From contig NZ_CP118100.1 of NCBI RefSeq assembly GCF_028747645.1, forward strand, positions 1,922,001 to 1,986,000: a stretch of 64,000 bases of DNA, read 5' to 3'. A model generated the notes under the pieces. It was not told where the DNA came from. It made no database searches and saw only the letters and a list, made by a program, of their open reading frames with translations. The stretch comes from Microbacterium esteraromaticum (lineage in GTDB: Bacteria; Actinomycetota; Actinomycetes; Actinomycetales; Microbacteriaceae). Below are positions 27,416 to 37,817 of this stretch, in pieces (position 1 is the first letter of the stretch; every line of letters starts with the position of its first letter). A program made the translations under genes and the position numbers.

Positions 27416-28417
27416 TCAGTCGATCGTGACGTAGTCGGGGCCGGAGTAGTGGCCGGAGATCATCTTCTGGCGCTGCAGCAGCACGTCGTTGAGCAGGCTC
27501 GACGCGCCGAACCGGAACAGGTGTGGTTGCAGCCACTCCTCGCCGGTGGTCTCGGCGACGGTGACGAGATACTTGATCGCGTCCTTCGACGAGCGGATGC
27601 CACCGGCCGGCTTCACACCGATCTTCTCGCCGGTGGCGCGGTGCCAATCGCGCACCGTCTCGAGCATGAGCAACGTGGTCGGCAGCGTCGCAGCCGGCTG
27701 CACCTTGCCCGTGGAGGTCTTGATGAAGTCGCCTCCGGCGAGAATCGACAGCCATGAGGCGCGCTTGATGTTGTCGTAGGTGTTCAGCTCGCCGGTCTCC
27801 ATGATGACCTTCAGCGAGGCATAGCTGCCGTCCTCGCGGCGGCAGGCCTCCTTGACCCGGGCGATCTGGTCGAAGACCAGTCCGTAGCGGCCTTCCAGGA
27901 AGGCGCCGCGGTCGATCACCATGTCGATCTCATCGGCTCCGGCAGCGACAGCATCCGCCGTGTCGGCGAGTTTGATCTCCAGCGACGCGCGGCCCGACGG
28001 GAAGGCCGTGGCCACCGCGGCCACCGCGATGCGACCGTCGTCAGGGTCTCCGTGCAGGTCGCCGAGCGCGTCGACCGCATGGCCGACCATGTCGCCGTAG
28101 ACGCAGACGGCTGCCACCAGCGGAGTACTCGGGTCGGCGGCATCCGGGTTCTTCGCCTTCGCGACCAGCGAGCGCACCTTGCCGGCCGTGTCGGCCCCTT
28201 CGAGTGTGGTCAGGTCGATCAACGAGATGATCTTGTCGAGTGCCCAGGCCTTCGACGTCGTCTTGATCGAACGCGTGCCGAGTGCGGCTGCGCGCTGTTC
28301 CAGGCCGACGGCGTCGACGCCGGGCAGGCCGTGCAGGAAGCGCCGCAGGGTCTGGTCGTCGGGTTCACCGCCGAGCACGTCGACCGCCGTTCGGCGGGCC
28401 AGTTCCGTGGTCGTCAC
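27416..28417 (-). CDS. deoC: Deoxyribose-phosphate aldolase
   Basis: Class I aldolase of 333 residues, splitting 2-deoxyribose 5-phosphate into glyceraldehyde 3-phosphate and acetaldehyde. The Schiff-base lysine lies in GGDFIKTSTGK, with the second active-site lysine in KIGVKPAGGIR. It is the long form, with about 70 extra N-terminal residues compared with E. coli DeoC (259). Its start overlaps the regulator stop (ATGA). Confidence 0.95.
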   Translation of the reverse strand: MTTTELARRTAVDVLGGEPDDQTLRRFLHGLPGVDAVGLEQRAAALGTRSIKTTSKAWALDKIISLIDLTTLEGADTAGKVRSLVAKAKNPDAADPSTPLVAAVCVYGDMVGHAVDALGDLHGDPDDGRIAVAAVATAFPSGRASLEIKLADTADAVAAGADEIDMVIDRGAFLEGRYGLVFDQIARVKEACRREDGSYASLKVIMETGELNTYDNIKRASWLSILAGGDFIKTSTGKVQPAATLPTTLLMLETVRDWHRATGEKIGVKPAGGIRSSKDAIKYLVTVAETTGEEWLQPHLFRFGASSLLNDVLLQRQKMISGHYSGPDYVTID

Positions 28418-29355
28418 ATCTCCTCCAAGAGTTCAAGGGCAGTGGATTCTTCGGTCACCAGAACGGAGCACAGTCCGTTGCTGACGACTGTACGCGCGAT
28501 GTCGTGCTTCGAGGCGCCCGCGGTCACGAAGATCGCGCGTTCTGCGGCGCGCAGGCTGTCGAGGCCGATGCCGACAGTCCTGGCATCGAGTTGAGGGTCG
28601 ACGATGTTCCCGTCGGCGTCGATGTACCGCCCGAGCACGTCGCCCACCGCGCCACGGCGCGAGAGCTCAGCGATGTCCTGCGCCGCGAGGTACCCGTTCT
28701 CGACGTGCGCGGATCCCGCGTCGCACGGGCCGGCTGTGAACAGCACGGTGTTCGCCCGGGCAGCACGGTCGAGGATCGCCGCGATCGTTCGGTCCGCTTC
28801 GATCGCCAGCTTCGTCTCGACGCGCTCGAGGATCGCGGGGCTGGGCAGCAGCACTGCCTGTCCGGCGCCGCGCTGGGCCATCGTGACGGCGACGGATGCC
28901 GCGCCGCCAGAGCGACGGTTCAAGCTCACGCCGCCGTTCGCCTGGACGACGGTGACGCCCGTCGCCCACCCCTGCGGAAGGGCGTCGGCGACGGCGGTGA
29001 GGGTGCGCCCCCAGCTGACGGCGATCTCGCGAGGTACCGGACGCAGAGCCATGATCAGTTCCGCGGCCGCTGCCGCGACGTGGGAGAGCAGGGCGTCCGG
29101 GTTGTCGACGGCGGGGACGACGACGGCATCCTTCAGCCCGAAACGCGCGACGAGCGCGCGTTCCACACCGAGTCGGCGCGCCCGCGGGTGCACGATCTCG
29201 ATGCGCACGATGCCCTGCTCACGCGCCTGCACAAGCAGACGCCCGACCTTCCAGCGCGAGATGCCCAGCAGAGCGCCGATCTCGTCCTGAGTCTTGTTCT
29301 CGTCGTACGACAGTTCCGCAACCCGGACCATCAGCAGTTCGTCATCCACGGGCAT
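28414..29355 (-). CDS. SorC/DeoR-type sugar-binding transcriptional regulator
   Basis: Regulator of about 313 residues. The N-terminal helix-turn-helix is KTQDEIGALLGISRWKVGRLL, followed by a SorC effector domain that binds phosphorylated sugars. As first gene of the operon with deoC and the aldehyde dehydrogenases, it probably represses its own operon and responds to deoxyribose 5-phosphate (inference). Start choice is ambiguous: AGGAGG abuts the ATG at 29355 and is ideally spaced (six bases) for the in-frame GTG at 29349, which would remove two residues. Confidence 0.88.
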   Translation of the reverse strand: MPVDDELLMVRVAELSYDENKTQDEIGALLGISRWKVGRLLVQAREQGIVRIEIVHPRARRLGVERALVARFGLKDAVVVPAVDNPDALLSHVAAAAAELIMALRPVPREIAVSWGRTLTAVADALPQGWATGVTVVQANGGVSLNRRSGGAASVAVTMAQRGAGQAVLLPSPAILERVETKLAIEADRTIAAILDRAARANTVLFTAGPCDAGSAHVENGYLAAQDIAELSRRGAVGDVLGRYIDADGNIVDPQLDARTVGIGLDSLRAAERAIFVTAGASKHDIARTVVSNGLCSVLVTEESTALELLEEM

Positions 29356-29404
29356 CCTCCTCTCGCCTCCAGCATAGGAGCTTGCCGACGAACGCGCATC
29401 GGAG

Positions 29405-29418
29405 TGCTCAGATGAGCA
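29405..29418. promoter_or_regulatory. Candidate operator of the deo-type operon
   Basis: Six-base inverted repeat TGCTCA / TGAGCA with a two-base gap, about 50 bases before the regulator start. A -10-like TATGCT lies between it and the gene. Confidence 0.35.
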
Positions 29419-29468
29419 GTCACATGCGGTTGCACTGCGCATTCGTTGCGCGCGACGCGCGGAACGCC

Positions 29469-29503
29469 GAAGCCCCCTCCGATCGATGATCGGAGGGGGC
29501 TTC
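29469..29503 (-). terminator. Terminator of the clp operon
   Basis: Perfect 16-base stem (29469-29484 with 29488-29503) and a three-base loop, 14 bases after the clpP2 stop. Confidence 0.8.
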
Positions 29504-29517
29504 AGTGTCAGGTCGCG

Positions 29518-30159
29518 TCAGCCGCGCTTGCGCGAGGTCAGCACCTGGTCGACGATGCCGTACTCGAGCGCCTCCTGAGCGGAGAGGATCTTGTCGCGGT
29601 CGATGTCCTTGTTGACCTGCTCGGTCGCCTTGCCGGTGTGCTTGGCCATGGTCTCTTCGAGCCACGTGCGCATCCGCAGGATCTCGGCCGCCTGGATCTC
29701 GATGTCGGATGCCTGACCGTGGCCGGCCTCACCCATGGCGGGCTGGTGCATCAGGACGCGCGCGTTGGGCAGGGCCAGACGCTTGCCGGGAGCACCCGCT
29801 GCGAGCAGCACGGAGGCCGCCGATGCCGCCTGGCCGAGGACGACGGTCTGGATGTGCGGCGCCACGTACTGCATCGTGTCGTAGATCGCGGTCATCGCCG
29901 TGAACGAGCCACCGGGCGAGTTGATGTACATCGTGATGTCGCGCTCGGCGTCCTGGCTCTCCAGAACCAGCAGCTGCGCCATGACGTCATCGGCCGATGC
30001 GTCGTCGACCTGCACGCCGAGGAAGATCACGCGGTCTTCGAACAGCTTGTTGTAGGGGTCCTGACGCTTGAAGCCGTAGGCCGTGCGCTCTTCGAACTGC
30101 GGCAGCACGTAGCGGCTGGAGGGGAGGTTGCCGGCGGCGCGGAAAGTGGGGGTGTACAT
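29518..30159 (-). CDS. clpP2: ClpP2 protease subunit
   Basis: Serine peptidase subunit of 213 residues forming the Clp proteolytic barrel, which in Actinobacteria is a ClpP1-ClpP2 hetero-tetradecamer. The catalytic Ser lies in GQAASAASVLLAAG and the His in LMHQPAMG. The extended N-terminus with RYVLPQFEERTAYG is typical of ClpP2. It follows clpP1 after 15 bases. Confidence 0.95.
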   Translation of the reverse strand: MYTPTFRAAGNLPSSRYVLPQFEERTAYGFKRQDPYNKLFEDRVIFLGVQVDDASADDVMAQLLVLESQDAERDITMYINSPGGSFTAMTAIYDTMQYVAPHIQTVVLGQAASAASVLLAAGAPGKRLALPNARVLMHQPAMGEAGHGQASDIEIQAAEILRMRTWLEETMAKHTGKATEQVNKDIDRDKILSAQEALEYGIVDQVLTSRKRG

Positions 30160-30174
30160 AGGTGTCTTCCTGCC

Positions 30175-30765
30175 TTACTTGTCCGCGCCGGTGCCGCCGC
30201 CGCCGTGCACGTCGCTGGCGTGCTCGCGGATGTGGTCGACGAATCCGTACTCGAGGGCCTCATCGGCGGTGAACCAGCGGTCGCGGTCGCCGTCCTCGTT
30301 GATCTGCTCGACCGTCTTGCCGGTCTGCGATGCCGTGATCTCGGCGAGGCGACGCTTCATCGAGAGGATCAGCTGCGCCTGAGTCTGGATGTCGCTGGCC
30401 GTTCCGCCGAAGCCGCCGTGCGGCTGGTGCAGCAGCACGCGGGCGTTCGGGGTGATGTAGCGCTTGCCCTTGGTGCCGCTGGTCAGCAGGAGCTGTCCCA
30501 TCGAGGCGGCCATGCCGATGCCGACGGTGACAATGTCGTTCGGCACGAACTGCATCGTGTCGTAGATCGCCATTCCCGCGGTGATCGAACCACCGGGCGA
30601 GTTGATGTAGAGGTAGATGTCCTTCTCGGGATCTTCGGCGGCGAGAAGGAGGATCTTGGCGCAGATCTCGTTCGCGTTCTCATCGCGCACCTCAGAGCCC
30701 AGCCAGATGATGCGATCCTTCAGCAGCCTGTCGAAGACGCTCGTCGCCATCAGAGGTTCAGCCAT
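30175..30765 (-). CDS. clpP1: ClpP1 protease subunit
   Basis: Serine peptidase subunit of 196 residues. The catalytic Ser is in [10 protein letters not shown] and the His in LLHQPHGG. The C-terminus ends in a Gly-rich tail. A TAGATT (30802-30797) is a possible -10 element; a ClgR-type operator was looked for but no clear match was seen. First gene of clpP1-clpP2, working with ClpX encoded at 23138-24406. Confidence 0.95.
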   Translation of the reverse strand: MAEPLMATSVFDRLLKDRIIWLGSEVRDENANEICAKILLLAAEDPEKDIYLYINSPGGSITAGMAIYDTMQFVPNDIVTVGIGMAASMGQLLLTSGTKGKRYITPNARVLLHQPHGGFGGTASDIQTQAQLILSMKRRLAEITASQTGKTVEQINEDGDRDRWFTADEALEYGFVDHIREHASDVHGGGGTGADK

Positions 30766-30846
30766 GTCAGCTCCTGTTTCCGTGTTTCGGTGATTCGAAT
30801 CTACCGGCGCGCGGCAGCCTGCTCCCCCGTGTTCGCCGTCGGCATA

Positions 30847-31323
30847 TCACCGGGGCGGGCGCAGCTCCTGCGCGTAGGCGGTCACCGAACGGCGATAGCG
30901 CGGCAAGTGCGGCGCGAGTGCTTGCAGCGCGACCGACGTCGCCGAGAGCGGATCGCCGGCGGATGCCAGTGACAGGGCGTAGAACGCGGCCACAGCGTCA
31001 CTGAGCTCTCCCCCACGCCGACGCTCGGCGCGCAGCAGGTCGAGACTCTCGGCGACGCGACCCAGATTCCGCAGAGTACTCGCGAGCTGAATCACCGCCT
31101 GCACGCGCAGCTCCTCGGCAAGCCCCAGTTCCAGGGCACGTCGGTACAGCGGTTCGGCTTCCCCCTCGCGTCCCGCCGAGTCGAGCGCGCCGGCGCGCTC
31201 GAATGCTGCGCGCGCACCGTCGCCGCAAAGGGCCGCTAGCGCGTCGATAGCGACGATGCGCTCGTCCTCCGACAGGGACTCATCGTCCCAGACCGCATCG
31301 AATCGGGTATCCAGGTCTGTCAT
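30847..31323 (-). CDS. Tetratricopeptide-repeat protein
   Basis: Soluble helical protein of 158 residues. Two to three TPR-like helical pairs are visible: AAFERAGALDSAGREGEAEPLYRRALELG, then VIQLASTLRNLGRVAESLDLLR (quoted in part). The acidic N-terminus is followed by the repeats and a C-terminal helix. TPR proteins are protein-binding scaffolds. Its location between tig and clpP1 hints at a protein-quality role, but the partner is unknown. Confidence 0.75.
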   Translation of the reverse strand: MTDLDTRFDAVWDDESLSEDERIVAIDALAALCGDGARAAFERAGALDSAGREGEAEPLYRRALELGLAEELRVQAVIQLASTLRNLGRVAESLDLLRAERRRGGELSDAVAAFYALSLASAGDPLSATSVALQALAPHLPRYRRSVTAYAQELRPPR

Positions 31324-31345
31324 GTCATCCTCCGCAGACGCAGAA

Positions 31346-31371
31346 GGGGCGGATGCCGCAGCATCCGCCCC
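31346..31371 (-). terminator. Terminator of tig
   Basis: 11-base perfect stem with a four-base loop, 15 bases after the tig stop. On the minus strand it is followed by TTCTGCGT. Confidence 0.75.
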
Positions 31372-31385
31372 TATCCGCGCTCTGG

Positions 31386-32798
31386 TTACTCGGCCTTGTC
31401 GGCGTCGTCCTTCGCAGCGGCCTTCTTCTTGGCCGGAGCCTTCTTCTTGGGCTTCTCCTCAGCCGGAGCCTCCTCAACGGGGGCTTCCTCGGCCGGGGCC
31501 TCGTCAGCGGCCTCGTCCTCGGCGTCACCGATGAACGCCGACAGGTCGACGGCGGTGCCGTTGCTGTCGACGATCTTGACCTTGCCGAGGGTTACGGCCA
31601 GCGCCTTGTTGCGCGCGACCTCGCCGACCAGCGACTGCAGCTGGCCAGCGCCCTGCAGCGCCTCGACGAACTCCTGCGGAGCCATGCCGTACTGAGCGGC
31701 CGACTGGATCAGGTACTGGCTGAGCTCTTCCTGCGAGACCTGCACGTTGGCGCTCTCGGCGATCGTGTCGAGCAGCACCTGGGTGCGGAACTGCTTCTCG
31801 CTGGCCTCGGTGACCTCGGCGCGGTGCTCGTCGTCTTCCAGGCGGTTCTCGGACTCGAGGTGGTTGTGCACCTCGTCCTCGATCAGCTGGGCCGGAACGG
31901 GGATCTCGATCTGCTCGAGCAGCGTCTCGATCAGCTGGTCGCGCGCAGCGGCACCCTGGGTGAAGACGCCCTGCTCAGCGACGCGCTCGGCGAGGCTGTC
32001 GCGCAGCTCGGCGATCGTGTCGAACTCCGAAGCCATCTGCGCGAAGTCGTCGTCTGCCTCGGGCAGCTCGCGCTCCTTGACCGCCTTGAGCGTCACGGCG
32101 ACCTCGGCCTCTTCACCCGCGTGGTCGCCACCGACCAGCGTCGAGCGGAAAGTGGTCTCTTCACCGGCAGTGAGCGACTCGAGCGCCTCGTCGATGCCCT
32201 CGAGCAGCTGGCCCGAGCCGATCTCGTACGACACGCCGTCGGCGCGATCGATCTCGGTGCCGTCGATGTTCGCGACCAGGTCAAGGTCGACGAAGTCGCC
32301 CTTGGCGGCCGGACGGTCGACGGGGATCAGGGTGCCGAAGCGGGCACGCAGCTCGTCGAGCTCAGCGTCGACGCCGGCGGCGTCGGCCTCGACGGCGTCG
32401 ACCGTGATCGTGATGTCCTCGAGGCTGGGCAGCTCGACCTCGGGACGAACATCGACCTCGATGTCGACCAGCAGGTCGCCCGAGAAGTCCTTCTCGTTCG
32501 GCCACTGCGTGATGTCAGCGGCGGGGCGTCCGACCATGCGCACGCCGTGCTCGGCGGCGGCTTCACGGAAGAAGCCGTCCAGTGCCTCGTTGACGGCGTG
32601 CTCGATGACCGCACCGCGACCGACGCGCTGATCGATGATCGGCGCGGGAACCTTGCCCTTGCGGAAGCCGGGGATCTGCACGTCCTGAGCGATGTGCTCG
32701 TACGCGTGCGCGATGCTGGGCTTGAGGTCCTCGGGGGTGACCGTGATGGTGAGCTTGACCCGGGTCGGGGAAAGCTTCTCGACGGTGCTGTTGGCCAT
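31386..32798 (-). CDS. tig: Trigger factor, ribosome-associated chaperone
   Basis: Chaperone and peptidyl-prolyl isomerase of 470 residues that binds nascent chains at the ribosome exit. The ribosome-docking signature GFRKGKVP is at residues 44-51, a PPIase domain covers about 150-240, and a helical C-terminal domain follows. The last 50 residues are a low-complexity Ala/Glu/Pro/Lys tail ([12 protein letters not shown], then [13 protein letters not shown]), common in actinobacterial homologues. AGGAG precedes the ATG at 32798. Confidence 0.96.
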   Translation of the reverse strand: MANSTVEKLSPTRVKLTITVTPEDLKPSIAHAYEHIAQDVQIPGFRKGKVPAPIIDQRVGRGAVIEHAVNEALDGFFREAAAEHGVRMVGRPAADITQWPNEKDFSGDLLVDIEVDVRPEVELPSLEDITITVDAVEADAAGVDAELDELRARFGTLIPVDRPAAKGDFVDLDLVANIDGTEIDRADGVSYEIGSGQLLEGIDEALESLTAGEETTFRSTLVGGDHAGEEAEVAVTLKAVKERELPEADDDFAQMASEFDTIAELRDSLAERVAEQGVFTQGAAARDQLIETLLEQIEIPVPAQLIEDEVHNHLESENRLEDDEHRAEVTEASEKQFRTQVLLDTIAESANVQVSQEELSQYLIQSAAQYGMAPQEFVEALQGAGQLQSLVGEVARNKALAVTLGKVKIVDSNGTAVDLSAFIGDAEDEAADEAPAEEAPVEEAPAEEKPKKKAPAKKKAAAKDDADKAE

Positions 32799-32855
32799 GC
32801 TGGGGTATCTCCTTGTGGTTTCCGCACGAACGGCGCGGTCGTGAAGTCTGGGCCG

Positions 32856-32932
32856 TGGTCGGGGCGACAGGATTTGAACCTGCGACCTCCCGCTCCCAAA
32901 GCGGGCGCTCTACCAAGCTGAGCTACGCCCCG
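32856..32932 (-). tRNA. tRNA-Pro (anticodon TGG)
   Basis: 77 nucleotides including an encoded CCA. The acceptor CGGGGCG pairs with CGCCCCG, and the anticodon stem CCCGC / GCGGG encloses the loop TTTGGGA (TGG). The T-arm is GGTTCAAATCC. It reads CCA proline codons. Confidence 0.95.
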
Positions 32933-33056
32933 GCTTGACCCGCGCGCGGGATCGGCCTCAATGAGTCTAACGGACGGGAGCACTCCAACTGTCCGCTATG
33001 CTTGACGAGGCGCACCGCACAGCGGGGCCCACCGGAGGCATCAAGCCCCCGACAGC

Positions 33057-33130
33057 GGGGATGTAGCTTAATGGTAAAGCCTTAGTCTTCCAAACTAATG
33101 ACGCGGGTTCGATTCCCGTCATCCCCTCCA
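33057..33130 (+). tRNA. tRNA-Gly (anticodon TCC)
   Basis: 74 nucleotides including an encoded CCA. The acceptor GGGGATG pairs with CATCCCC, and the anticodon stem TTAGT / ACTAA encloses CTTCCAA (TCC). The T-arm is GGTTCGATTCC. A -10-like TATGCT lies about 55 bases upstream. Confidence 0.95.
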
Positions 33131-33161
33131 TTTCGATCAGAGTGATCCTCACGGATCATCT

Positions 33162-33219
33162 CCAGAACAACGAGTAAGGGCCCCCACCTCGCGGTGGGGG
33201 CCCTTACTCGTTGTTCTGG
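33162..33219. terminator. Bidirectional terminator between tRNA-Gly and rbpA
   Basis: A perfect 27-base stem (33162-33188 with 33193-33219) and a four-base loop, between convergent transcripts. A weaker six-base hairpin (TGATCC / GGATCA) precedes it. Confidence 0.85.
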
Positions 33220-33237
33220 GACTGCGGGGGCCGCGGC

Positions 33238-33594
33238 TCAACGGCCGCCGCGACGCTCCCTCAGCTGCGTGAGCGCATCTTCGAGAAGCTGTTCAGCTTC
33301 CTCGTCGGTGCGACGCTCCTTCACGTAGGCGAGGTGCGTCTTGAACGGCTCGGTCTTCGACAGGGCCGGCGGGTTGCTCTTGTCCCGCCCCGCGGGCAGG
33401 CCGCTCTGCGGGTGGTCGATCGTGTCTGGGATCTCCTCGTCGGGCAGACCGGCGGCGAAGTACCGGACGGTCTCGTTGCCCAATCCGTCCCAGTACGACA
33501 CGGCGATGCGGTCGGCGTGGTAACCGTGATCCTGCTCGCCCATCGGGCCCGAGCCGACCCGCGTACCGCGAATCGCGTTTCCTCCGGTGGACAT
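33238..33594 (-). CDS. rbpA: RNA polymerase-binding protein RbpA
   Basis: Actinobacteria-specific transcription factor of 118 residues that binds sigma region 2 and promoter DNA and stabilises the open complex. Hallmarks are the N-terminal MSTGGNAIRGTRVGSGPMGE, the core EQDHGYHADRIAVSYWD, and a helical C-terminal sigma-interaction domain. The ATG at 33594 overlaps the secG stop by one base (TGATG), so it is coupled to secG. Confidence 0.93.
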   Translation of the reverse strand: MSTGGNAIRGTRVGSGPMGEQDHGYHADRIAVSYWDGLGNETVRYFAAGLPDEEIPDTIDHPQSGLPAGRDKSNPPALSKTEPFKTHLAYVKERRTDEEAEQLLEDALTQLRERRGGR

Positions 33595-33875
33595 CAGATC
33601 ACCTGCAGTTTCGTGATGAGCCCGAGGGCGACGATCGAGACGAACCACACCAGCGCCAACACAACGGTGAAGCGGTTCAGGTTGCGCTCGGCGAGACCAG
33701 ACGACCCCACGGCCGCCGACATACCTCCACCGAACATGTCGGACAAGCCGCCACCGCGACCCTTGTGAAGAAGGATGAGGAGCGTCAGCAGAACGCTGGT
33801 GATGCCCATCAGCACTTGCAGTACGAACTCGAGTACCTGCACGAAGAAGCCTTTCACGGGGGCCGGTCGACCCAC
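33594..33875 (-). CDS. secG: SecG, preprotein translocase subunit
   Basis: Small membrane subunit of the Sec translocon, 93 residues, with two transmembrane segments (about residues 12-35 and 70-90). They are joined by the signature HKGRGGGLSDMFGGG. A perfect -10 TATAAT (33891-33886) lies ten bases before the GTG at 33875, so the transcript would be nearly leaderless there. An in-frame GTG at 33857 is an alternative giving a more typical length. Confidence 0.92.
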   Translation of the reverse strand: MGRPAPVKGFFVQVLEFVLQVLMGITSVLLTLLILLHKGRGGGLSDMFGGGMSAAVGSSGLAERNLNRFTVVLALVWFVSIVALGLITKLQVI

Positions 33876-33885
33876 CTAGCCGTCA

Positions 33886-33891
33886 ATTATA
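33886..33891 (-). promoter_or_regulatory. -10 element of secG-rbpA
   Basis: Perfect TATAAT on the minus strand in the short gap after tpiA. No clear -35 box. It gives secG-rbpA a promoter separate from the glycolytic genes. Confidence 0.6.
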
Positions 33892-33920
33892 GGACGAGGC
33901 GCTTGCGCGCCCCGGCCACG

Positions 33921-34727
33921 TCACACGCCGACGTGCTTCTCGAACCGCACGATCGCCGCGAACTCGTCCACGACGAGGCTCGCGCCGCCCACCAGGGCAC
34001 CATCGACGTCGGGCTCGCGCAGGAAGCTCGCGATGTTGCCCGACTTGACGGAACCGCCATACAGCACGCGGGTGCGTGCCGCCGCGTCCTCGTCGAGCAC
34101 GCGGCCGATCACGCCACGCAGCGCGGCGCAGACCTCTTGAGCCTGCGCGGGAGTCGCAGCCTGGCCCGATCCAATCGCCCAGACCGGCTCGTACGCCACG
34201 ACGATGTCGCTCGACGCGGGGATGCCCTCGAGAGCCTTCTCGAGCTGCCCGGCGGGCACAGCACTGGCGCCGAACCGTTCCAGATCCTCGGCGGTCTCGC
34301 CGACGCAGATCACCGGAACCAAGCCGTGCTTGATCGCGGCCTTCACCTTGGCGGCGACGATCTCGTCGCTCTCATCGTGGTACTCGCGGCGCTCGGAGTG
34401 ACCGATGATCACGTAGCCGACATTGAGCTTCGACAGGAACGCGCCGGAGATCTCACCGGTGTACGCGCCGGAGTCATGGGCTGAGAGGTCCTGCGCACCC
34501 AGACCGAACGGGATCTTGTCGGCGTCGATCAGCGTCTGCACGCTGCGGATATCGGTGAACGGCGGGAAGATGGCTACCTCGACCGTGTCACCCTCGTGTC
34601 CGGCATCCTTCAGCGTCCAGTGCAGCTTCTGCACCGTCGCGACCGCCTGAAGGTGGTCGAGGTTCATCTTCCAATTGCCCGCGATCAGCGGGGTGCGCTT
34701 GCGGTTCTGCGTCATCGTGCTTGCCAT
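33921..34727 (-). CDS. tpiA: Triosephosphate isomerase
   Basis: Glycolytic TIM-barrel enzyme of 268 residues. N-terminal GNWKMN carries the active-site Lys, the His is in IGHSERRE, and the catalytic Glu in [12 protein letters not shown]. The start at 34727 is preferred because GGAGG lies seven bases upstream, even though it overlaps pgk by 16 bases. The ATG at 34715 with an ATGA overlap is the alternative. Confidence 0.95.
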   Translation of the reverse strand: MASTMTQNRKRTPLIAGNWKMNLDHLQAVATVQKLHWTLKDAGHEGDTVEVAIFPPFTDIRSVQTLIDADKIPFGLGAQDLSAHDSGAYTGEISGAFLSKLNVGYVIIGHSERREYHDESDEIVAAKVKAAIKHGLVPVICVGETAEDLERFGASAVPAGQLEKALEGIPASSDIVVAYEPVWAIGSGQAATPAQAQEVCAALRGVIGRVLDEDAAARTRVLYGGSVKSGNIASFLREPDVDGALVGGASLVVDEFAAIVRFEKHVGV

Positions 34728-35932
34728 CCGAGTACCTCCAGGCCTGGGAGCTTCTTGCCCTCGAGGAACTCGAGGCTGGCGCCTCCGCCCGTCGAGATGT
34801 GTCCGAACTGTGAATCTGCGAAGCCGAGCTGGCGCACGGCAGCCGCCGAATCACCACCGCCGACGACACCGAGACCGTCGACCTCGGTGAGCGCTTCCGC
34901 GACCGCCTTCGTGCCCGCGGCGAAGGCCGGGAACTCGAACACGCCCATCGGACCGTTCCAGAAAACGGTCTTCGACGCCCGGACAGCAGCGGCGAACGCC
35001 GCCGCTGTCTCGGGGCCGATGTCGAGGCCGATACCCGCGGCACCGAACGAGCTCTGCTCGATGGCATCCGCAGCGACGATCTCGTGAGCGGCATCAGCCG
35101 CGAACCCCGACGCCACGACGACGTCGGTCGGCAGCACGAGTTCGACGCCGCGTTCCGCGGCCTCGGCGATGTATGCGCGCACCGTGTCGAGCTGGTCGCT
35201 CTCGAGCAGGCTCGATGCCACGGCATGCCCCTGAGCGGCGAGGAAGGTGAACAGCATCCCCCCGCCGATCAGCAGTCGATCCACCCGCGGGAGCAGGTGC
35301 GAGATGACCCCGAGCTTGTCGCTGACCTTCGATCCGCCCAGCACGACCGTGTAGGGCCGCTCGGGGGTCTCGGTGAGGCGGTCGAGCACATCGAGCTCAG
35401 CCGCGATCAACAGCCCCGCCGCCGAGGGCAGCAACTCGGCCAGGTCGTAGACGCTGGCCTGCTTGCGGTGCACGACGCCGAAGCCGTCCGAGACCATCGC
35501 ATCGCCCAGCGATGCGAGCTCCGTCGCGAAGCCGCGACGCGTCTCGTCGTCCTTGGCCGTCTCCCCCGCGTTGAACCGCAGGTTCTCCAGCACGACGACC
35601 GAACCGTTCTGCAGCTCCGCGACTGCCTGCTGTGCCGCAGGTCCGACGGTGTCGGTGGCGAACGCGACCGACGCGTCGAGCAGCTCGCCCAGTCGCTCTG
35701 CGACGGGGGCCAGGCTGTACTGCGGGTCGGGTGCTCCGGCGGGACGCCCGAGGTGCGAGCACACGATCACACGTGCTCCCGCTTCGATGAGCGTCTTCAG
35801 CGTCGGGAGGGAGGCGCGGACGCGACCGTCATCGGTGATCTCTCCGTCCCGCAGGGGAACGTTGAGATCACAGCGGACGATGACGCGTCGGCCCTCCAGC
35901 GGGCCCAGCGAGTCGAGGGTGCGCAGAGTCAT
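34712..35932 (-). CDS. pgk: Phosphoglycerate kinase
   Basis: Glycolytic kinase of 406 residues moving phosphate from 1,3-bisphosphoglycerate to ADP. N-terminal [11 protein letters not shown] and CSHLGRPAG, hinge-region [10 protein letters not shown], and C-terminal GGGDSAAAV are visible. It starts five bases after the gap stop, at the ATG following conserved spacing. Confidence 0.96.
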   Translation of the reverse strand: MTLRTLDSLGPLEGRRVIVRCDLNVPLRDGEITDDGRVRASLPTLKTLIEAGARVIVCSHLGRPAGAPDPQYSLAPVAERLGELLDASVAFATDTVGPAAQQAVAELQNGSVVVLENLRFNAGETAKDDETRRGFATELASLGDAMVSDGFGVVHRKQASVYDLAELLPSAAGLLIAAELDVLDRLTETPERPYTVVLGGSKVSDKLGVISHLLPRVDRLLIGGGMLFTFLAAQGHAVASSLLESDQLDTVRAYIAEAAERGVELVLPTDVVVASGFAADAAHEIVAADAIEQSSFGAAGIGLDIGPETAAAFAAAVRASKTVFWNGPMGVFEFPAFAAGTKAVAEALTEVDGLGVVGGGDSAAAVRQLGFADSQFGHISTGGGASLEFLEGKKLPGLEVLGWQAR

Positions 35933-35937
35933 CGGAT

Positions 35938-37042
<1,105 letters not shown>

Positions 37043-37048
37043 CATGTT

Positions 37049-37675
37049 TTACGACAGTACCAGCAGTCCGGAGGTCTTCTCACGCGCTGTTTCAAAGCGC
37101 TGCGCAACGTTCTGCCAGTTCGCGATGTTCCACGCGGCCTTGATGTAGTCGGCCTTGACGTTCAGGTAGTCCAGGTAGAAGGCGTGCTCCCACATGTCGA
37201 GCTGGAACAGCGGGACCGTACCCTGAGCGGTGTTGGCCTGCTGGTCGAACAGCTGCTGGATGATCAGGCGGGCACCGATCGGGTCCCAGCTGAGCACGGC
37301 CCAGCCCGACCCCTGGATGCCGGCTGCTGCCGCTGCGAAGTGCGCCTGGAACTTCTCGAACGAGCCGAAGAACTCGTCGATGGCTGCCTTCAGCTCACCC
37401 TCGGGCTGCCCGCCGCCCTCGGGCGAGAGGTTGGTCCAGAAGATCGAGTGGTTGACGTGGCCACCGAGGTTGAAGGCCAGGTCCTTCTCGAGCTTGTTGA
37501 CGTTCGCGAGGTTGCCGCTCTCGCGTGCCTCGGCGAGGCCTTCGAGCGCCGCGTTCGCACCTGCGACGTAGGCCGCGTGGTGCTTGTCGTGGTGCAGCTC
37601 CATGATCTTGCCGCTGATGTGCGGTTCGAGGGCCGCGAAGTCGTAGGGGAGGTCGGGAAGCGTGTAGATCGCCAT
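37049..37675 (-). CDS. sodA: Superoxide dismutase, Fe/Mn family
   Basis: Cytoplasmic enzyme of 208 residues converting superoxide to peroxide and oxygen. Metal ligands are seen in LHHDKHHAAYV, NHSIFW and DMWEHAFYLDY. No signal peptide. Mn or Fe preference cannot be settled by eye. It is monocistronic by its terminator and sits between whiA and gap. Confidence 0.95.
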   Translation of the reverse strand: MAIYTLPDLPYDFAALEPHISGKIMELHHDKHHAAYVAGANAALEGLAEARESGNLANVNKLEKDLAFNLGGHVNHSIFWTNLSPEGGGQPEGELKAAIDEFFGSFEKFQAHFAAAAAGIQGSGWAVLSWDPIGARLIIQQLFDQQANTAQGTVPLFQLDMWEHAFYLDYLNVKADYIKAAWNIANWQNVAQRFETAREKTSGLLVLS

Positions 37676-37817
37676 GTCGATTTCATCCAATCCGCGCCGC
37701 GCCGCGGCGCTTACCGATTACCTGCGATGCCGAAGTGCGCCGCAGGGGCGGACGTCTCTCATCCTACTGACGGCAACAGCGCCCCAGGCCGGTTCCTTCC
37801 CGTTGCCCGAGCGGGAG

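Noticed and set aside
32967..33152. A short minus-strand frame reading TGIEPASLVWKTKALPLS
   Set aside because: A well-known artefact of translating tRNA-Gly backwards. The same applies to the frame reading [16 protein letters not shown] over tRNA-Pro.
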